From Flavobacterium pectinovorum (GTDB taxonomy: Bacteria; Bacteroidota; Bacteroidia; Flavobacteriales; Flavobacteriaceae), in NCBI RefSeq assembly GCF_006438875.1, contig NZ_RCZH01000007.1, forward strand, positions 58,355-106,951: 48,597 nt of DNA. The letters run 5' to 3'. A program made the position numbers and the translations under genes. Below the pieces are notes generated by a model. It was not told the DNA's origin. It did no database searches and worked only from the letters and a program-made list of their open reading frames with translations. Position 1 is the stretch's first letter, and each line of letters opens with the position of its first letter. This document shows positions 25,059 to 34,256 of this stretch, one piece after another.

Positions 25059-25634
25059 TTACTTTTCTATTTTCTTCAAAACTTCTCTCGCAACTGCTTT
25101 ATACGCTGCCGAATGATCTGCGTAATCTTTATTTAAAATAATTTGTAATTCGGGATGAATCCAATCGTAGTGGTTTCCTAAAAGATATAAAGTTCTTATC
25201 GAATAGGCTTTTGTGGCAACTTTTACGTCATTTATAAGCCAGTCAAAAGAAGCCTCGATGCAATCCTGCAGATTTTCTTCAGAAAGTAAGATACTGTTTT
25301 CACCTTTCTTATAATGTGCTTTTACTAAAAGCTGAACAATTTTTGCAATAGGGCGAATGGAACTTTCATCTTTCAAAATCTTCAAATTTGAGCAGAAAAA
25401 ATCAAGATGAGGTTGCAGCCAAATCAATTCTTCGTAAGATACAAACTCCAGAATCCAACAAGCTTTATGATTGTTCTTGTCTGATGGAGAAAAACAAATC
25501 GAAACCAATTCCTTAAATAAAGAAGGATTTTCTAAAACATCTTGTGCGACATTAAGACGGTTTTCTCTATAAGCTTTTAGGTAATCAAGTTTTGATTGTA
25601 ATTCCGAAGACATTTTTGTGAGTTTAATACACAT
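25059..25634 (-). CDS. Helical repeat-like cytoplasmic protein in the TonB receptor operon
   Basis: A 191-residue all-helical protein (RENRLNVAQDVLENPSLFKELVSICF, KACWILEFVSYEELIWL, VATKAYSIRTLYLLG). It looks like an ARM/HEAT-type solenoid. I recall relatives in flavobacteria being labelled adenylosuccinate lyase without catalytic motifs, so that label should not be used. The first ATG is next to the stop of the TonB receptor gene; an internal ATG (MSSEL, codon 8) is also plausible. Confidence 0.7.
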   Translation of the reverse strand: MCIKLTKMSSELQSKLDYLKAYRENRLNVAQDVLENPSLFKELVSICFSPSDKNNHKACWILEFVSYEELIWLQPHLDFFCSNLKILKDESSIRPIAKIVQLLVKAHYKKGENSILLSEENLQDCIEASFDWLINDVKVATKAYSIRTLYLLGNHYDWIHPELQIILNKDYADHSAAYKAVAREVLKKIEK

Positions 25635-27731
25635 CTAAAATAAGTAATTTATCGAAACACTTCCGTAATAATTTATAGGAAGACCAGGATAATAATATCT
25701 TGGCGTTGAGCTCCCGACTGCAACTGCATTTGGTAAAATTAAGGAAGCATATTTTTCATCAGTAAGATTATTTATGCCAAAAGCCAATTGTGCATTTAGA
25801 TTAGGAAGAATCTCAAAACGATAACCCGTCTTTAAATTTAGAATCATATAAGAATCAGAATAAACGGAATTGGCATCATTTAAAGGTATTTTGTCCACAA
25901 ACTGAAAATCGGAAGAAAAATAAATACCTAAGTTAGTGTTCAGCGTTATTCCGGCATTTACTTTATTGGCGGCAACTCCGGTTAATTTATTTCCCGAGTA
26001 ATCATTTCCGTTATCGACAAAATCTTTAAATTCATATTTCCCTAAAGAAGCACCGATATAAGAGTTTAAAGAGAAAAATCGATTAATGGACCAATTGTGT
26101 TTTGCTGAAATTTCAATTCCTTCATGAAATGTTTTGCCTGCATTTATACCTTCATATTGATCGTCGCCAATTCGTTTTGCAACCAGTAAATCTTTTATTT
26201 CCATTCGATAAACGGCAAATTCAGTATAGAGGTTTTTGCCGAAAAGGTAGAATTTTCCACCAACTTCAAAATTATAACCGCTTTCAGGTTTTATATCCGG
26301 ATTTATGTTTCCCGTACTTGTGAGCGTTTCTTCTGTAGCGGGCAATGAAAATCCTCGGCTTGCAGAGAAGTAAAGAGTTTGTTCCTGATTTGGTTTAAAA
26401 AGAAAAGACAATTGTGGCGAAAGGATTCCGTCATAACTGTATTTTTCCGTTGCCGTTTTTTGAGGAAGAAAGTTTGTGAGCTCAAAATGAGTTTCATTAT
26501 AGTTTAATCCTGCTTGAAACTCAAATTTTTCAGAAAGCAAAGTTCTTATTTGCGAAAAGATATTATAAAAATGCCTTTTCTGATCTGTTTCTGTCAGTTC
26601 TTTTCCTTGTAAACTTCCTTGACCATTGTTGGTTTTGTATAAATTTTCAAAAGTATTTCCGTTATAATTGTCTGTAAAATATTCAATTCCGGCAATAAAC
26701 TGGTTTTCAATTTTACCGATTTTAAACTTACCTGAAAATTGCGTTCTTGCTCCGGTACCAAACGTATATTGACGCAAAATATCAAAAGGTCTTGGTTCGT
26801 TACTGTCTTTATAATTAATAAAAACCGAAGTTGAATTGCTTAGATTGTCGTGGATTTTAAAGTCATAAGCCAATCCCACCAAAGTCGATTTGTATTCCTT
26901 AAATCCTTTTGACGCAACCCACGTTGGTGCACCCAATTGCGGGTTCGTATCATAAACTTCTTTACTGATCGAACTCGGAATATAAGCTTTCAAATAAGTA
27001 TAATTCGAAAAATAAGTAAGCTTGCTATTTTGCTTCTTGAATAATTCTCCTGCAAGTGTTATTCCTTCCCGATTATAAGAACTGTTCTCGCGCCATCCGT
27101 CGGTTTTTAGTTTGTGATAACTGATGCTTAAACTTGATTCTTTTTCTGTCAGACTATAATTCAGGCTGTTTTTCAATAATCCAAATGAACCAAAAACGCT
27201 GCTTATGTTTGCATTTTCTCCTTTTGTTTTGGAAAGCTGAGGTGAAATCAAAATAGCACCGCCCAAACCGGCACCATAAATACTGGAAAGCGGACCTTTT
27301 ATAACTTCGATCTGACCAATGTTTTCGAGATCAATATCATCAATAACAGTTTCGCTATTTCCTGAAGTCAGCGGAATACTTCCGTAAAATGCTCTTATTT
27401 TATTAGTTCCGTAAGTTGTTCTTGCACCAATACCGCGAATCGAAATTCGGGTTGTGGTGAAATTCGAAGATTGCATAAATACTCCCGGAATCGTGTTGAT
27501 TACGGTGCTAATATCTGTAGCATTATTTTGCAGAAGGTCTTTTTTTGATAAAATTCCTATTGAAGCAGGCGCATTTTGTAAACTATCATTAATATGAAGC
27601 GAACTAATAACAACTTCTTCTAATTTTTCTGTTTGAAGAGAATCAATAGATTTACTTTTCTGTTCTTGTGCAAAAGTATTTTGGAAAACAAAAGCGATAA
27701 AAACAAGAAAGCAATATTTTTTTAGAATCAT
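25635..27731 (-). CDS. TonB-dependent outer membrane receptor
   Basis: A 698-residue receptor. Residues 1-22 form a signal peptide ending NTFAQ. A TonB-box-like EEVVIS follows (39-44). The plug domain contains NTIPGVFM, RISIRGIGAR and GQIEVIKGPLSSIYGAGLGGAI, and the rest is a beta-barrel ending in SINYLF. The ligand is not visible; iron-siderophore or another metal complex is the usual guess. The start at 27731 is chosen over an open frame reaching 27812, because the longer form would translate the intergenic dyad and bury the signal peptide. Confidence 0.92.
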   Translation of the reverse strand: MILKKYCFLVFIAFVFQNTFAQEQKSKSIDSLQTEKLEEVVISSLHINDSLQNAPASIGILSKKDLLQNNATDISTVINTIPGVFMQSSNFTTTRISIRGIGARTTYGTNKIRAFYGSIPLTSGNSETVIDDIDLENIGQIEVIKGPLSSIYGAGLGGAILISPQLSKTKGENANISSVFGSFGLLKNSLNYSLTEKESSLSISYHKLKTDGWRENSSYNREGITLAGELFKKQNSKLTYFSNYTYLKAYIPSSISKEVYDTNPQLGAPTWVASKGFKEYKSTLVGLAYDFKIHDNLSNSTSVFINYKDSNEPRPFDILRQYTFGTGARTQFSGKFKIGKIENQFIAGIEYFTDNYNGNTFENLYKTNNGQGSLQGKELTETDQKRHFYNIFSQIRTLLSEKFEFQAGLNYNETHFELTNFLPQKTATEKYSYDGILSPQLSFLFKPNQEQTLYFSASRGFSLPATEETLTSTGNINPDIKPESGYNFEVGGKFYLFGKNLYTEFAVYRMEIKDLLVAKRIGDDQYEGINAGKTFHEGIEISAKHNWSINRFFSLNSYIGASLGKYEFKDFVDNGNDYSGNKLTGVAANKVNAGITLNTNLGIYFSSDFQFVDKIPLNDANSVYSDSYMILNLKTGYRFEILPNLNAQLAFGINNLTDEKYASLILPNAVAVGSSTPRYYYPGLPINYYGSVSINYLF

Positions 27732-27765
27732 AAAAACAGAGTTGAAGGTTTTTACGTAGAATATT

Positions 27766-27894
27766 AACACATAGAAACATAGATTTTGATAGTTCAAAAA
27801 AAGGCGTTTCACTTTACATCAAGTCACATAGCTATGTGTGTTTAAATAAGTAAAACGCCTTTTATGATGTCAAGTAACTATGTTTCTATGTGTT
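27766..27894. repeat. Three-level nested palindrome upstream of the TonB receptor gene
   Basis: Outer arms of 17 bp (27766-27782 and 27878-27894, AACACATAGAAACATAG), middle arms AAAAGGCGTTT (27799-27809) and its complement near 27853-27863, and a central 14-bp palindrome CACATAGCTATGTG (27825-27838). All share one centre at about 27831. Confidence 0.75.
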
Positions 27895-27968
27895 GAAATT
27901 CTCAGCGTGTAAAGTGTATAATTGGAATTTGGTCCCGAAGCTTCGGGATTAAATATTGGAATTTAATT

Positions 27969-29240
27969 TTATTTATTAGCAGTAACCTTCCAAATTGTAT
28001 TTCCGCTATCATCATTTACAAGAAGAGATCCGTCTTTCATAACAGTTACCGCGACCGGACGTCCATAAACTTCAGCAGTATCTGCGTTGGCTATAAAACC
28101 AGTTAAAAAATCTTCAGGTTTTCCGGAAGGTTTTCCATTTGCAAACGGAACAAAAAGAACTTTATAACCCGATATTACGGAGCGATTCCAAGAACCGTGT
28201 TGACCTACGAAAGCTCCATTTTTATATTTTGCAGGAAAAGCATTTTTATTATAAAAAGCCAATCCCAAAGAGGCAGTATGACAACCAACCGGAACGTCAG
28301 GAACAATCGCTTTGGCGGCAAGATCTTTACGTTCACCTTTCATTCTTGGGTCAAGGTTATTTCCGTAATAAGAATAAGGCCATCCATAAAAACCACCCAG
28401 TTTTACGCTCGTAATATAATCCGGAACTAAGTCGTCGCCCAATTCATCACGCTCATTAACAGCCGTCCATAATTCCTTATTAACAGGGTTCCAATCCATT
28501 CCCATTGGATTTCTAAGTCCTTCAGCATAAGTTTTTTCGCCAGTTCCATCAGGATTAATTTCTAAAATTGCTGCACGACGCACTTCTTTATCCATTCCGT
28601 TTTCTCCCACATTACTTCCGGAACCAACTGCGATATAAATTTTTGTTTCCTGAGGATTCGAAATTATATTTCTAGTCCAGTGATTGTTGTATCCTCCGGC
28701 AGGAAGTTCTACAATTTTGACACCTTTTGTTTCTAATTTGAGAGGCGCATTTTTATAAGGATAACGATATAAACCGTCGGTATTGGCTACGTAAAAAAAG
28801 TCTTTTAGAATTAACATTCCAAAAGGCCTGTTCAGACCTTTTAAGAAAACTTCACGAGTTTCAAATTTTCCGTCTTTATCTGTATCACGAAGAACTATAA
28901 TTTGATTTTTACTTGTTTTAGTTCCGCTTTCCACAACAAAAATATCATTATTCGGACCTATATAACTCCAACGCGGATTATCAAAACCATCAGCAAATTT
29001 TGTCACAGTAAATCCTTCTGGTGCTTTTGGTGTTTTGCCTTCCGGCCAGCCAAGAACTTTACTGTTCTTTGTTTTAGATTCGGTAGCATACGGTGGAGGC
29101 AAAGTAAGATCGCCAATCGCAGTTTTTACAACTACCGAAGGTTCTTTGGATATAATTTCTTTCTCTGCTTTCGATTGTCCATTGCAAGCTGTAAGTATAG
29201 CTAAAAAGGATATTGATAATATTTTTGGAACGGTTTTCAT
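27969..29240 (-). CDS. Sorbosone dehydrogenase-type PQQ-like beta-propeller lipoprotein
   Basis: A 423-residue protein with a lipoprotein signal (LAILTAC, Cys19). The mature part has the soluble glucose/sorbosone dehydrogenase propeller features: GFTVTKFADGFDNPRWSYIGPNNDIFVVES, NHWTRNIISNPQETKIYIAVGSGSNVGENG, EGLRNPMGMDWNP, DELGDDLVPDY and GQHGSWNRS. Such enzymes oxidise sugars with PQQ; PQQ synthesis genes are not in the window, so the cofactor is unverified. Probably periplasmic-side or surface lipoprotein. Confidence 0.85.
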   Translation of the reverse strand: MKTVPKILSISFLAILTACNGQSKAEKEIISKEPSVVVKTAIGDLTLPPPYATESKTKNSKVLGWPEGKTPKAPEGFTVTKFADGFDNPRWSYIGPNNDIFVVESGTKTSKNQIIVLRDTDKDGKFETREVFLKGLNRPFGMLILKDFFYVANTDGLYRYPYKNAPLKLETKGVKIVELPAGGYNNHWTRNIISNPQETKIYIAVGSGSNVGENGMDKEVRRAAILEINPDGTGEKTYAEGLRNPMGMDWNPVNKELWTAVNERDELGDDLVPDYITSVKLGGFYGWPYSYYGNNLDPRMKGERKDLAAKAIVPDVPVGCHTASLGLAFYNKNAFPAKYKNGAFVGQHGSWNRSVISGYKVLFVPFANGKPSGKPEDFLTGFIANADTAEVYGRPVAVTVMKDGSLLVNDDSGNTIWKVTANK

Positions 29241-29392
29241 AGTAGTTTGAGGTTAAAAGTTTAAAGGATAACAATTTAGTGAAATATTGAATATTTCAAA
29301 GAAAAAAAATGTAAATCTTTAGTGATATTTAACAATCTTAAAAAAATATGTTCGTGACCTATTTTGATACTTACAGTTTGGTTGTAATTCTG

Positions 29393-29400
29393 TATCTTTG
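29393..29400 (+). promoter_or_regulatory. hpt -7 box TATCTTTG
   Basis: Exact TAnnTTTG match, 25 nt before the hpt ATG, giving a normal leader. Confidence 0.55.
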
Positions 29401-29425
29401 CGCATTATTTTAAACACAAAAAATA

Positions 29426-29956
29426 ATGATACAACTTCACGATAAACAATTTGTTCCGTTTATTTCGGCCAAAGAAATTGATTTTGCTTTGACCAAAATA
29501 GTAGCACAAGTAGAAGATGATTTTGGAGATGATACCCCAATTTTTATTGGCGTTTTGAACGGTGCATTTATGGTTGTTGCCGATTTTTTAAAGAAATACA
29601 AAAGCCCTTGTGAGGTTTCATTTATCAAAATGTCATCTTATGAAGGAACGGAAACTACCAATACTGTAAAAGAATTAATTGGTATCAATCAGGATTTATC
29701 CGGAAGAACCGTTATAATTATCGAAGACATTATTGATACCGGAAATACGATCGAAGAATTAAAGCATTTGTTTAAACAACAAAACGTAAAACATTTTAAA
29801 ATTGCAACATTGTTTTTTAAACCGGAAGCTTATAAAAAAGACATTAAAATAGATTATATCGGAATCAGAATTCCAAATAAATTCATCGTTGGCTACGGAT
29901 TAGACTACGATGGTTTAGGACGAAATCTGCCTGAGGTCTATAAATTGGCGGAATAA
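29426..29956 (+). CDS. hpt: Hypoxanthine phosphoribosyltransferase
   Basis: A 176-residue purine salvage enzyme that joins hypoxanthine or guanine to PRPP. The PRPP loop is VIIIEDIIDTGNTIEEL. The upstream FIGVLNGAFMVVADFLK and the C-terminal FIVGYGLDYDGLGRNLPEV are the family's other conserved blocks. Followed 74 bases later by adk on the same strand, a natural nucleotide-metabolism pair. Confidence 0.96.
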   Translation: MIQLHDKQFVPFISAKEIDFALTKIVAQVEDDFGDDTPIFIGVLNGAFMVVADFLKKYKSPCEVSFIKMSSYEGTETTNTVKELIGINQDLSGRTVIIIEDIIDTGNTIEELKHLFKQQNVKHFKIATLFFKPEAYKKDIKIDYIGIRIPNKFIVGYGLDYDGLGRNLPEVYKLAE

Positions 29957-30030
29957 TTAAAAACACACACAACTATATATTCATTTAAAACTTCTTATAA
30001 AAAACAGAAGTAACAACACTCACTCATATT

Positions 30031-30603
30031 ATGATTAACATTGTTTTATTTGGAAAACCAGGAGCAGGAAAAGGAACTCAGGCTGAATTTTTAAAAGAAA
30101 AATACAATTTGACACACCTTTCAACAGGAGATATCTTTCGTTTCAATTTAAAAAATGACACAGATTTAGGTAAAAAAGCAAGAGTTTTTATGGACAATGG
30201 AGAATTGGTTCCTTGCGAAGTTACTACAGCAATGTTAATTGACGAAGTAAACAAACATCCTGATACCGCTGGTTTTTTATTTGACGGTTATCCAAGAACT
30301 TTAGATCAGGCAGAAGCTTTAGATAAGTTTTTACCAACAATTGGGTCAAGCGTTACGGCAACAATTGCATTAGAGGCTGATGACGAAATTCTGGTAGCAC
30401 GTTTATTAGAAAGAGGAAAAACAAGTGGAAGAGTTGATGATCAGGACGAAGAAAAAATTCGTGTGAGATATCAGGAATACAACGAAAAAACAGCTCCACT
30501 AATTGGATATTATAAAGAACAAAATAAGTTTCACGCCGTAAACGGTATCGGAACTATCGAAGAAATTACACAACGATTAACGTCAGTTATAGATAATTTG
30601 TAG
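30031..30603 (+). CDS. adk: Adenylate kinase
   Basis: A 190-residue enzyme interconverting AMP + ATP and 2 ADP. P-loop GKPGAGKGTQ (8-17), AMP-binding LSTGDIFR, FDGYPRTLDQAEAL, and the short lid LLERGKTSGRVDDQDEEKI. It is the short type without a zinc lid, as usual in Bacteroidota. Confidence 0.97.
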   Translation: MINIVLFGKPGAGKGTQAEFLKEKYNLTHLSTGDIFRFNLKNDTDLGKKARVFMDNGELVPCEVTTAMLIDEVNKHPDTAGFLFDGYPRTLDQAEALDKFLPTIGSSVTATIALEADDEILVARLLERGKTSGRVDDQDEEKIRVRYQEYNEKTAPLIGYYKEQNKFHAVNGIGTIEEITQRLTSVIDNL

Positions 30604-30611
30604 AAGCTATT

Positions 30612-30765
30612 CCAGCTGTACGTGAAATCCCGATAGCTATATCGGGACGCTAAAAAAACTATTTTTCTAACTAGAAAACGAGCTTATCCCGATGCTTCAG
30701 GAGTCGACTGTTTTCCGGCAAGAAAAATTAGTTTTTTTAGCTCCGGGCTTTTCACTTCCATCTGG
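30612..30765. repeat. Large imperfect dyad (about 154 bp) after adk
   Basis: The outer arms CCAGCTGTACGTGAA and TTCACTTCCATCTGG pair with a few mismatches. The inner arms (30649-30668 with 30721-30741, GCTAAAAAAACTA) pair with one bulge. A side hairpin CCCGATAGCTATATCGGG and a GAAAAC/GTTTTC pair lie inside. It may terminate adk or act as a structured repeat. Confidence 0.6.
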
Positions 30766-30828
30766 GCTATGAAATATTGGAATTGCAAATTACATTAACG
30801 AACTATTAAATAACGAATAATCCACAAA

Positions 30829-32103
30829 TTGGAAATACTAATAATATTTTTTCTAATACTATTAAACGGCGTTTTCTCTATGTCCGAAATTGCACTTATT
30901 TCGGCAAGAAAAAACAGATTGGAAACCGCTGCAAAAAAAGGAAATAAAAGTGCCAAAATTGCGCTCGATTTAGCCAATTCGCCAAATAAGTTTTTATCTA
31001 CAGTACAAATCGGAATTACCTTAATCGGAATTTTGACAGGTATTTATAGTGGTGATAAAATCACGATAGATGTAGAAACATTTGTTAGCGGATTTGCCGT
31101 TTTAAAACCATACGCACATTCAGTTGCGGTTGGAATTGTTGTAGTTGTATTGACCTTTTTCTCATTAGTTTTAGGAGAGTTATTGCCAAAAAGAATTGGT
31201 TTGAATTATCCTGAATCGATTGCAAAAATGGTAGCATTACCAATGAAAATTGTTTCGATTATTACTGCACCATTCATTTGGTTACTTACAACTTCGACTG
31301 ATTTTTTATTGAATGTTTTACAAATAAAACCTTCAGCTGACGGAAAAGTAACGGAAGAAGAAATTAAAGCCATCATTAAAGAAGGAACCGAAGGCGGAGA
31401 AGTTCAGGAAATTGAACAAGATATCGTAGAACGTGTTTTTCATATTGGTGACAGAAAAGTAAATTCATTAATGACGCACCGTAAATCAGTAGACATGTTG
31501 CCTTTTACTGCTGACAAAGCAAAAATAAAAGAACTTGTTCTTCAGGATTTGCATACTGTTTATCCGGTTTACAGAGATAATTACGATGACATTGTTGGAA
31601 TCGTAACTTTAAAAAATATATTTGCCAACATCGAAAGTGATCATTTCGATTTGGGCGCAATAATGACAGATCCTCCATATTTAATGGAGCAAACAACAGC
31701 TTACAAAGCATTAGAAAATTTCAAAAAAACAGGCGTACATTACGCTTTAGTTTCAGATGAATATGGTGTTTTTCAAGGTATTATTACCTTAAACGATATT
31801 TTGGAAGCTTTAGTTGGTGATGCATCTGATTTTTATAAAGATGAATTCCAATTAATCGAACGAGAAGACGGTTCATGGTTGGTTGACGGACATTATTCCT
31901 TACACGATTTCCTAACTTATTTTGAGTTAGACGAATTGACAAATGATTACGAAGTTAATACCGTAAGCGGAATGATTATGACGGAGCTTTCTCATATTCC
32001 GAAAGAAGGTGAAAAATTAATCTGGCAGAAATTTGTATTAGAAGTCATCGATATGGATGGCGTAAAGATTGACAAAGTGTTGGTGAAAACACTTAAAGAG
32101 TAA
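30829..32103 (+). CDS. CNNM/CorC-type transporter (HlyC/CorC family)
   Basis: A 424-residue membrane protein. The N-terminal CNNM domain (about 1-185) has four hydrophobic segments and the conserved FSMSEIALISARKNRLE and LGELLPKRIGLNYPE. Two CBS repeats follow (about 205-325), with YPVYRDNYDDIVGIVTLKN and ALVSDEYGVFQGIITLND. The CorC_HlyC domain ends the protein. These proteins handle magnesium or cobalt efflux. The start is TTG at 30829: an in-frame stop lies 18 bases upstream, and the first ATG comes only at codon 18, inside the first helix. Confidence 0.9.
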   Translation: MEILIIFFLILLNGVFSMSEIALISARKNRLETAAKKGNKSAKIALDLANSPNKFLSTVQIGITLIGILTGIYSGDKITIDVETFVSGFAVLKPYAHSVAVGIVVVVLTFFSLVLGELLPKRIGLNYPESIAKMVALPMKIVSIITAPFIWLLTTSTDFLLNVLQIKPSADGKVTEEEIKAIIKEGTEGGEVQEIEQDIVERVFHIGDRKVNSLMTHRKSVDMLPFTADKAKIKELVLQDLHTVYPVYRDNYDDIVGIVTLKNIFANIESDHFDLGAIMTDPPYLMEQTTAYKALENFKKTGVHYALVSDEYGVFQGIITLNDILEALVGDASDFYKDEFQLIEREDGSWLVDGHYSLHDFLTYFELDELTNDYEVNTVSGMIMTELSHIPKEGEKLIWQKFVLEVIDMDGVKIDKVLVKTLKE

Positions 32104-32112
32104 AGAAAATAA

Positions 32113-32298
32113 AATAGTTTTTAGTCGCAGTTTGCACTGAAAACTGAGATTGAGATTGAACATAAAAATAGTTTTCAGTCGCAGTATTTAGTCGCAATTT
32201 GCACTGAACAACGTGACTGAGGCTGAGTACTAAAAACAATAGAAGTTAGAAATATGATTTAGAGCAATCTAAAATCTAAAATCTAAAATCTGAAATTT
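32113..32298. repeat. Repeat cluster before obg
   Basis: Two copies of ATAGTTTT(T/C)AGTCGCAG (about 32114-32130 and 32168-32184), related to the dyad at 22738-22794. An ATCTAAAA word repeated about four times (32267-32297) directly precedes the obg ATG. Confidence 0.5.
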
Positions 32299-32304
32299 AA
32301 AACA

Positions 32305-33306
32305 ATGACAGAAGGAAATTTTGTAGATTATGTTAAGATTTATGTTTCTTCCGGAAAGGGAGGAAAAGGATCTACACATTTACATAGGGAGAAATTTATT
32401 GAAAAAGGAGGCCCGGACGGAGGTGATGGTGGTCGTGGAGGACACGTATATTTAGTTGGAAATAAAGGTCTTTGGACATTGTTTCACTTAAAATTTGCTC
32501 GTCATATTAAAGCTGGTCACGGTGGAGATGGAGGAGGAGATCGTAGTACTGGTGCTGATGGTGACGATAAATTTATCGAAGTTCCATTAGGAACTGTTGT
32601 AAAAGACAAAGAAACTGGAGAAACTTTATTCGAAATTACCGAAGACGGTGAAAAAAGAATTCTTTCTAAAGGTGGAAAAGGTGGATTAGGAAACTGGCAT
32701 TTTAGAAGTTCAACGAATCAAACGCCAAGATACGCTCAACCTGGTTTACCGGGAGTAGAGATGGATGTGATTTTGGAACTTAAAGTTTTGGCAGATGTTG
32801 GATTAGTAGGTTTTCCAAATGCTGGAAAATCAACTTTGTTGTCTGTATTGACTTCAGCAAAACCCAAAATTGCCGATTATCCTTTTACAACTTTAAAACC
32901 AAACTTAGGAATTGTCGCTTACAGGGATTATCAATCTTTTGTAATTGCTGATATTCCGGGAATTATTGAAGGTGCTGCCGAAGGTAAAGGTTTAGGACAT
33001 TATTTTTTGCGTCATATCGAGCGTAACTCAACATTACTGTTTTTAGTTCCTGTTGATACGCCGGATATTAAAGGCGAATATGATATTTTGGTTAATGAAT
33101 TAACCAAATACAATCCGGAAATGTTAGATAAAGAACGTCTTTTGGTAATCTCAAAATGTGATATGCTGGATGATGAACTTAAGGCCGAATTGAAAGTAGA
33201 ACTTGATGTTGCTTTCAAAGATATTCCGTATATGTTTATTTCTTCTGTTGCTCAACAAGGTTTGACTGACTTAAAAGATAAACTTTGGAAAATGTTAAAC
33301 GACTAA
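32305..33306 (+). CDS. obg: GTPase Obg
   Basis: A 333-residue ribosome-assembly GTPase. The N-terminal Obg fold (about 1-158) shows the glycine-rich [20 protein letters not shown] and [11 protein letters not shown] runs. The G domain has G1 GFPNAGKST (169-177), switch [10 protein letters not shown]3 [10 protein letters not shown]4 SKCD and G5 SSV. It lacks the optional C-terminal OCT domain, as is common in this phylum. Confidence 0.97.
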   Translation: MTEGNFVDYVKIYVSSGKGGKGSTHLHREKFIEKGGPDGGDGGRGGHVYLVGNKGLWTLFHLKFARHIKAGHGGDGGGDRSTGADGDDKFIEVPLGTVVKDKETGETLFEITEDGEKRILSKGGKGGLGNWHFRSSTNQTPRYAQPGLPGVEMDVILELKVLADVGLVGFPNAGKSTLLSVLTSAKPKIADYPFTTLKPNLGIVAYRDYQSFVIADIPGIIEGAAEGKGLGHYFLRHIERNSTLLFLVPVDTPDIKGEYDILVNELTKYNPEMLDKERLLVISKCDMLDDELKAELKVELDVAFKDIPYMFISSVAQQGLTDLKDKLWKMLND

Positions 33307-33326
33307 GTTATCTATTTTAAAAATAT

Positions 33327-33359
33327 AAAAACCCGACAATTTAACTTGTCGGGTTTTTT
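33327..33359 (+). terminator. Terminator of obg
   Basis: AAAACCCGACAA / TTGTCGGGTTTT stem followed by a T-run, 20 bases after the obg stop. Confidence 0.85.
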
Positions 33360-33410
33360 GTTTTCAAACGAAAAAAACAAATTTATTTCAGATGAGTTTT
33401 AATTAGAAAA

Positions 33411-33941
33411 CTAAAGTCCGAAATTTTTTGAGATCCCAACATTGAAGTTTTTTCCAAAGTCGAAACCTATACGTTCTTCTCTTGGAGTTCCTTTTCCGGA
33501 AAGATTATCATAGTATACTCCTCCAATAGAGAAATTTAAACCAAAACCTTTTTTCATGTTTATGAATAATGCCGGCGTTAAGTTTGCGTACATTCCTTTA
33601 GCATTATTAAGCGTTGTATCTTGATAACCAACTCCTAAATCGGTATAGAAAGAGAATAAATCAGAAAGAGGTGTTGAGTAACGTGCAAAAGCTCCAATTT
33701 TGTATGCTTCTTCTCTTGCGGAGCCTGATTCTTTGTAGTTTTGAATTGAACCCTCAACTCCGGCTGTCCAATGATTGGTAAACTGATACCCTACTTTTGG
33801 AGAAAATTCAAATCCTTCAATTTTATTGTCACCAATTTTTTCTGACGCAAATCCAACATTTCCGCCTAATAATATTGAACCTTTTTGAGCATTTGTAATT
33901 GTTGCAATTAATAATGCAACAGCTAATAATAATTTTTTCAT
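33411..33941 (-). CDS. Outer membrane beta-barrel protein
   Basis: A 176-residue protein with a signal peptide (to about residue 18, ATITNAQ). The mature part has eight alternating strands: GSILLGGNVGFAS, FEFSPKVGYQFTNHWTAGVEGS, YKIGAFARY, FSFYTDLGVGYQ, LTPALFINMKKGFGLNFSIGGVYY, ending GISKNFGL. This fits the OmpX/OprF-like small porin fold. Ligand or role unknown. A -7 box TATGTTTG lies on the minus strand at 33967-33974, 25 bases before the ATG. Confidence 0.85.
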   Translation of the reverse strand: MKKLLLAVALLIATITNAQKGSILLGGNVGFASEKIGDNKIEGFEFSPKVGYQFTNHWTAGVEGSIQNYKESGSAREEAYKIGAFARYSTPLSDLFSFYTDLGVGYQDTTLNNAKGMYANLTPALFINMKKGFGLNFSIGGVYYDNLSGKGTPREERIGFDFGKNFNVGISKNFGL

Positions 33942-34256
33942 TTTGTTTTGATTAAATAATTGGTCACAAACATAGGGAATTAAAATTTGTAAGAAATAAT
34001 TTATTTTAGTTTTTATTTATTGAAAGTATATTTTTACAATTTAATTATGGTATTAATTAATTTCAACGATTTTTGTTTTAACTTTTAAGAGTTTTGCAGA
34101 ACAAAAATTTGAAAAAGAGGTTGTATTCTTCTCTTTATGAAATTATGAATTTCGTAAAATTGTTTTAAAAAGCATTCTGTATCTTTTGGTTTTGATAATC
34201 TGAGTTATTTTTTGTTGCGAAAATGAGTTATATTCGCAGGACTTAAACAAAATAAC
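33942..34256. other. Divergent promoter region without a gene
   Basis: This 315-base gap holds the -7 box of the barrel gene (33967-33974, minus strand) and TATATTCG at 34229-34236, a one-base variant of the consensus 20 bases before the peptidase ATG. Otherwise I see only AT-rich sequence. Confidence 0.5.

Noticed and set aside
25059..25634. Adenylosuccinate lyase
   Set aside because: The label may be carried by relatives, but the protein has no lyase signature and is far too short.
27732..27812. Upstream extension of the TonB receptor frame by 27 codons
   Set aside because: It would translate part of the intergenic palindrome and put 27 residues ahead of a normal signal peptide.
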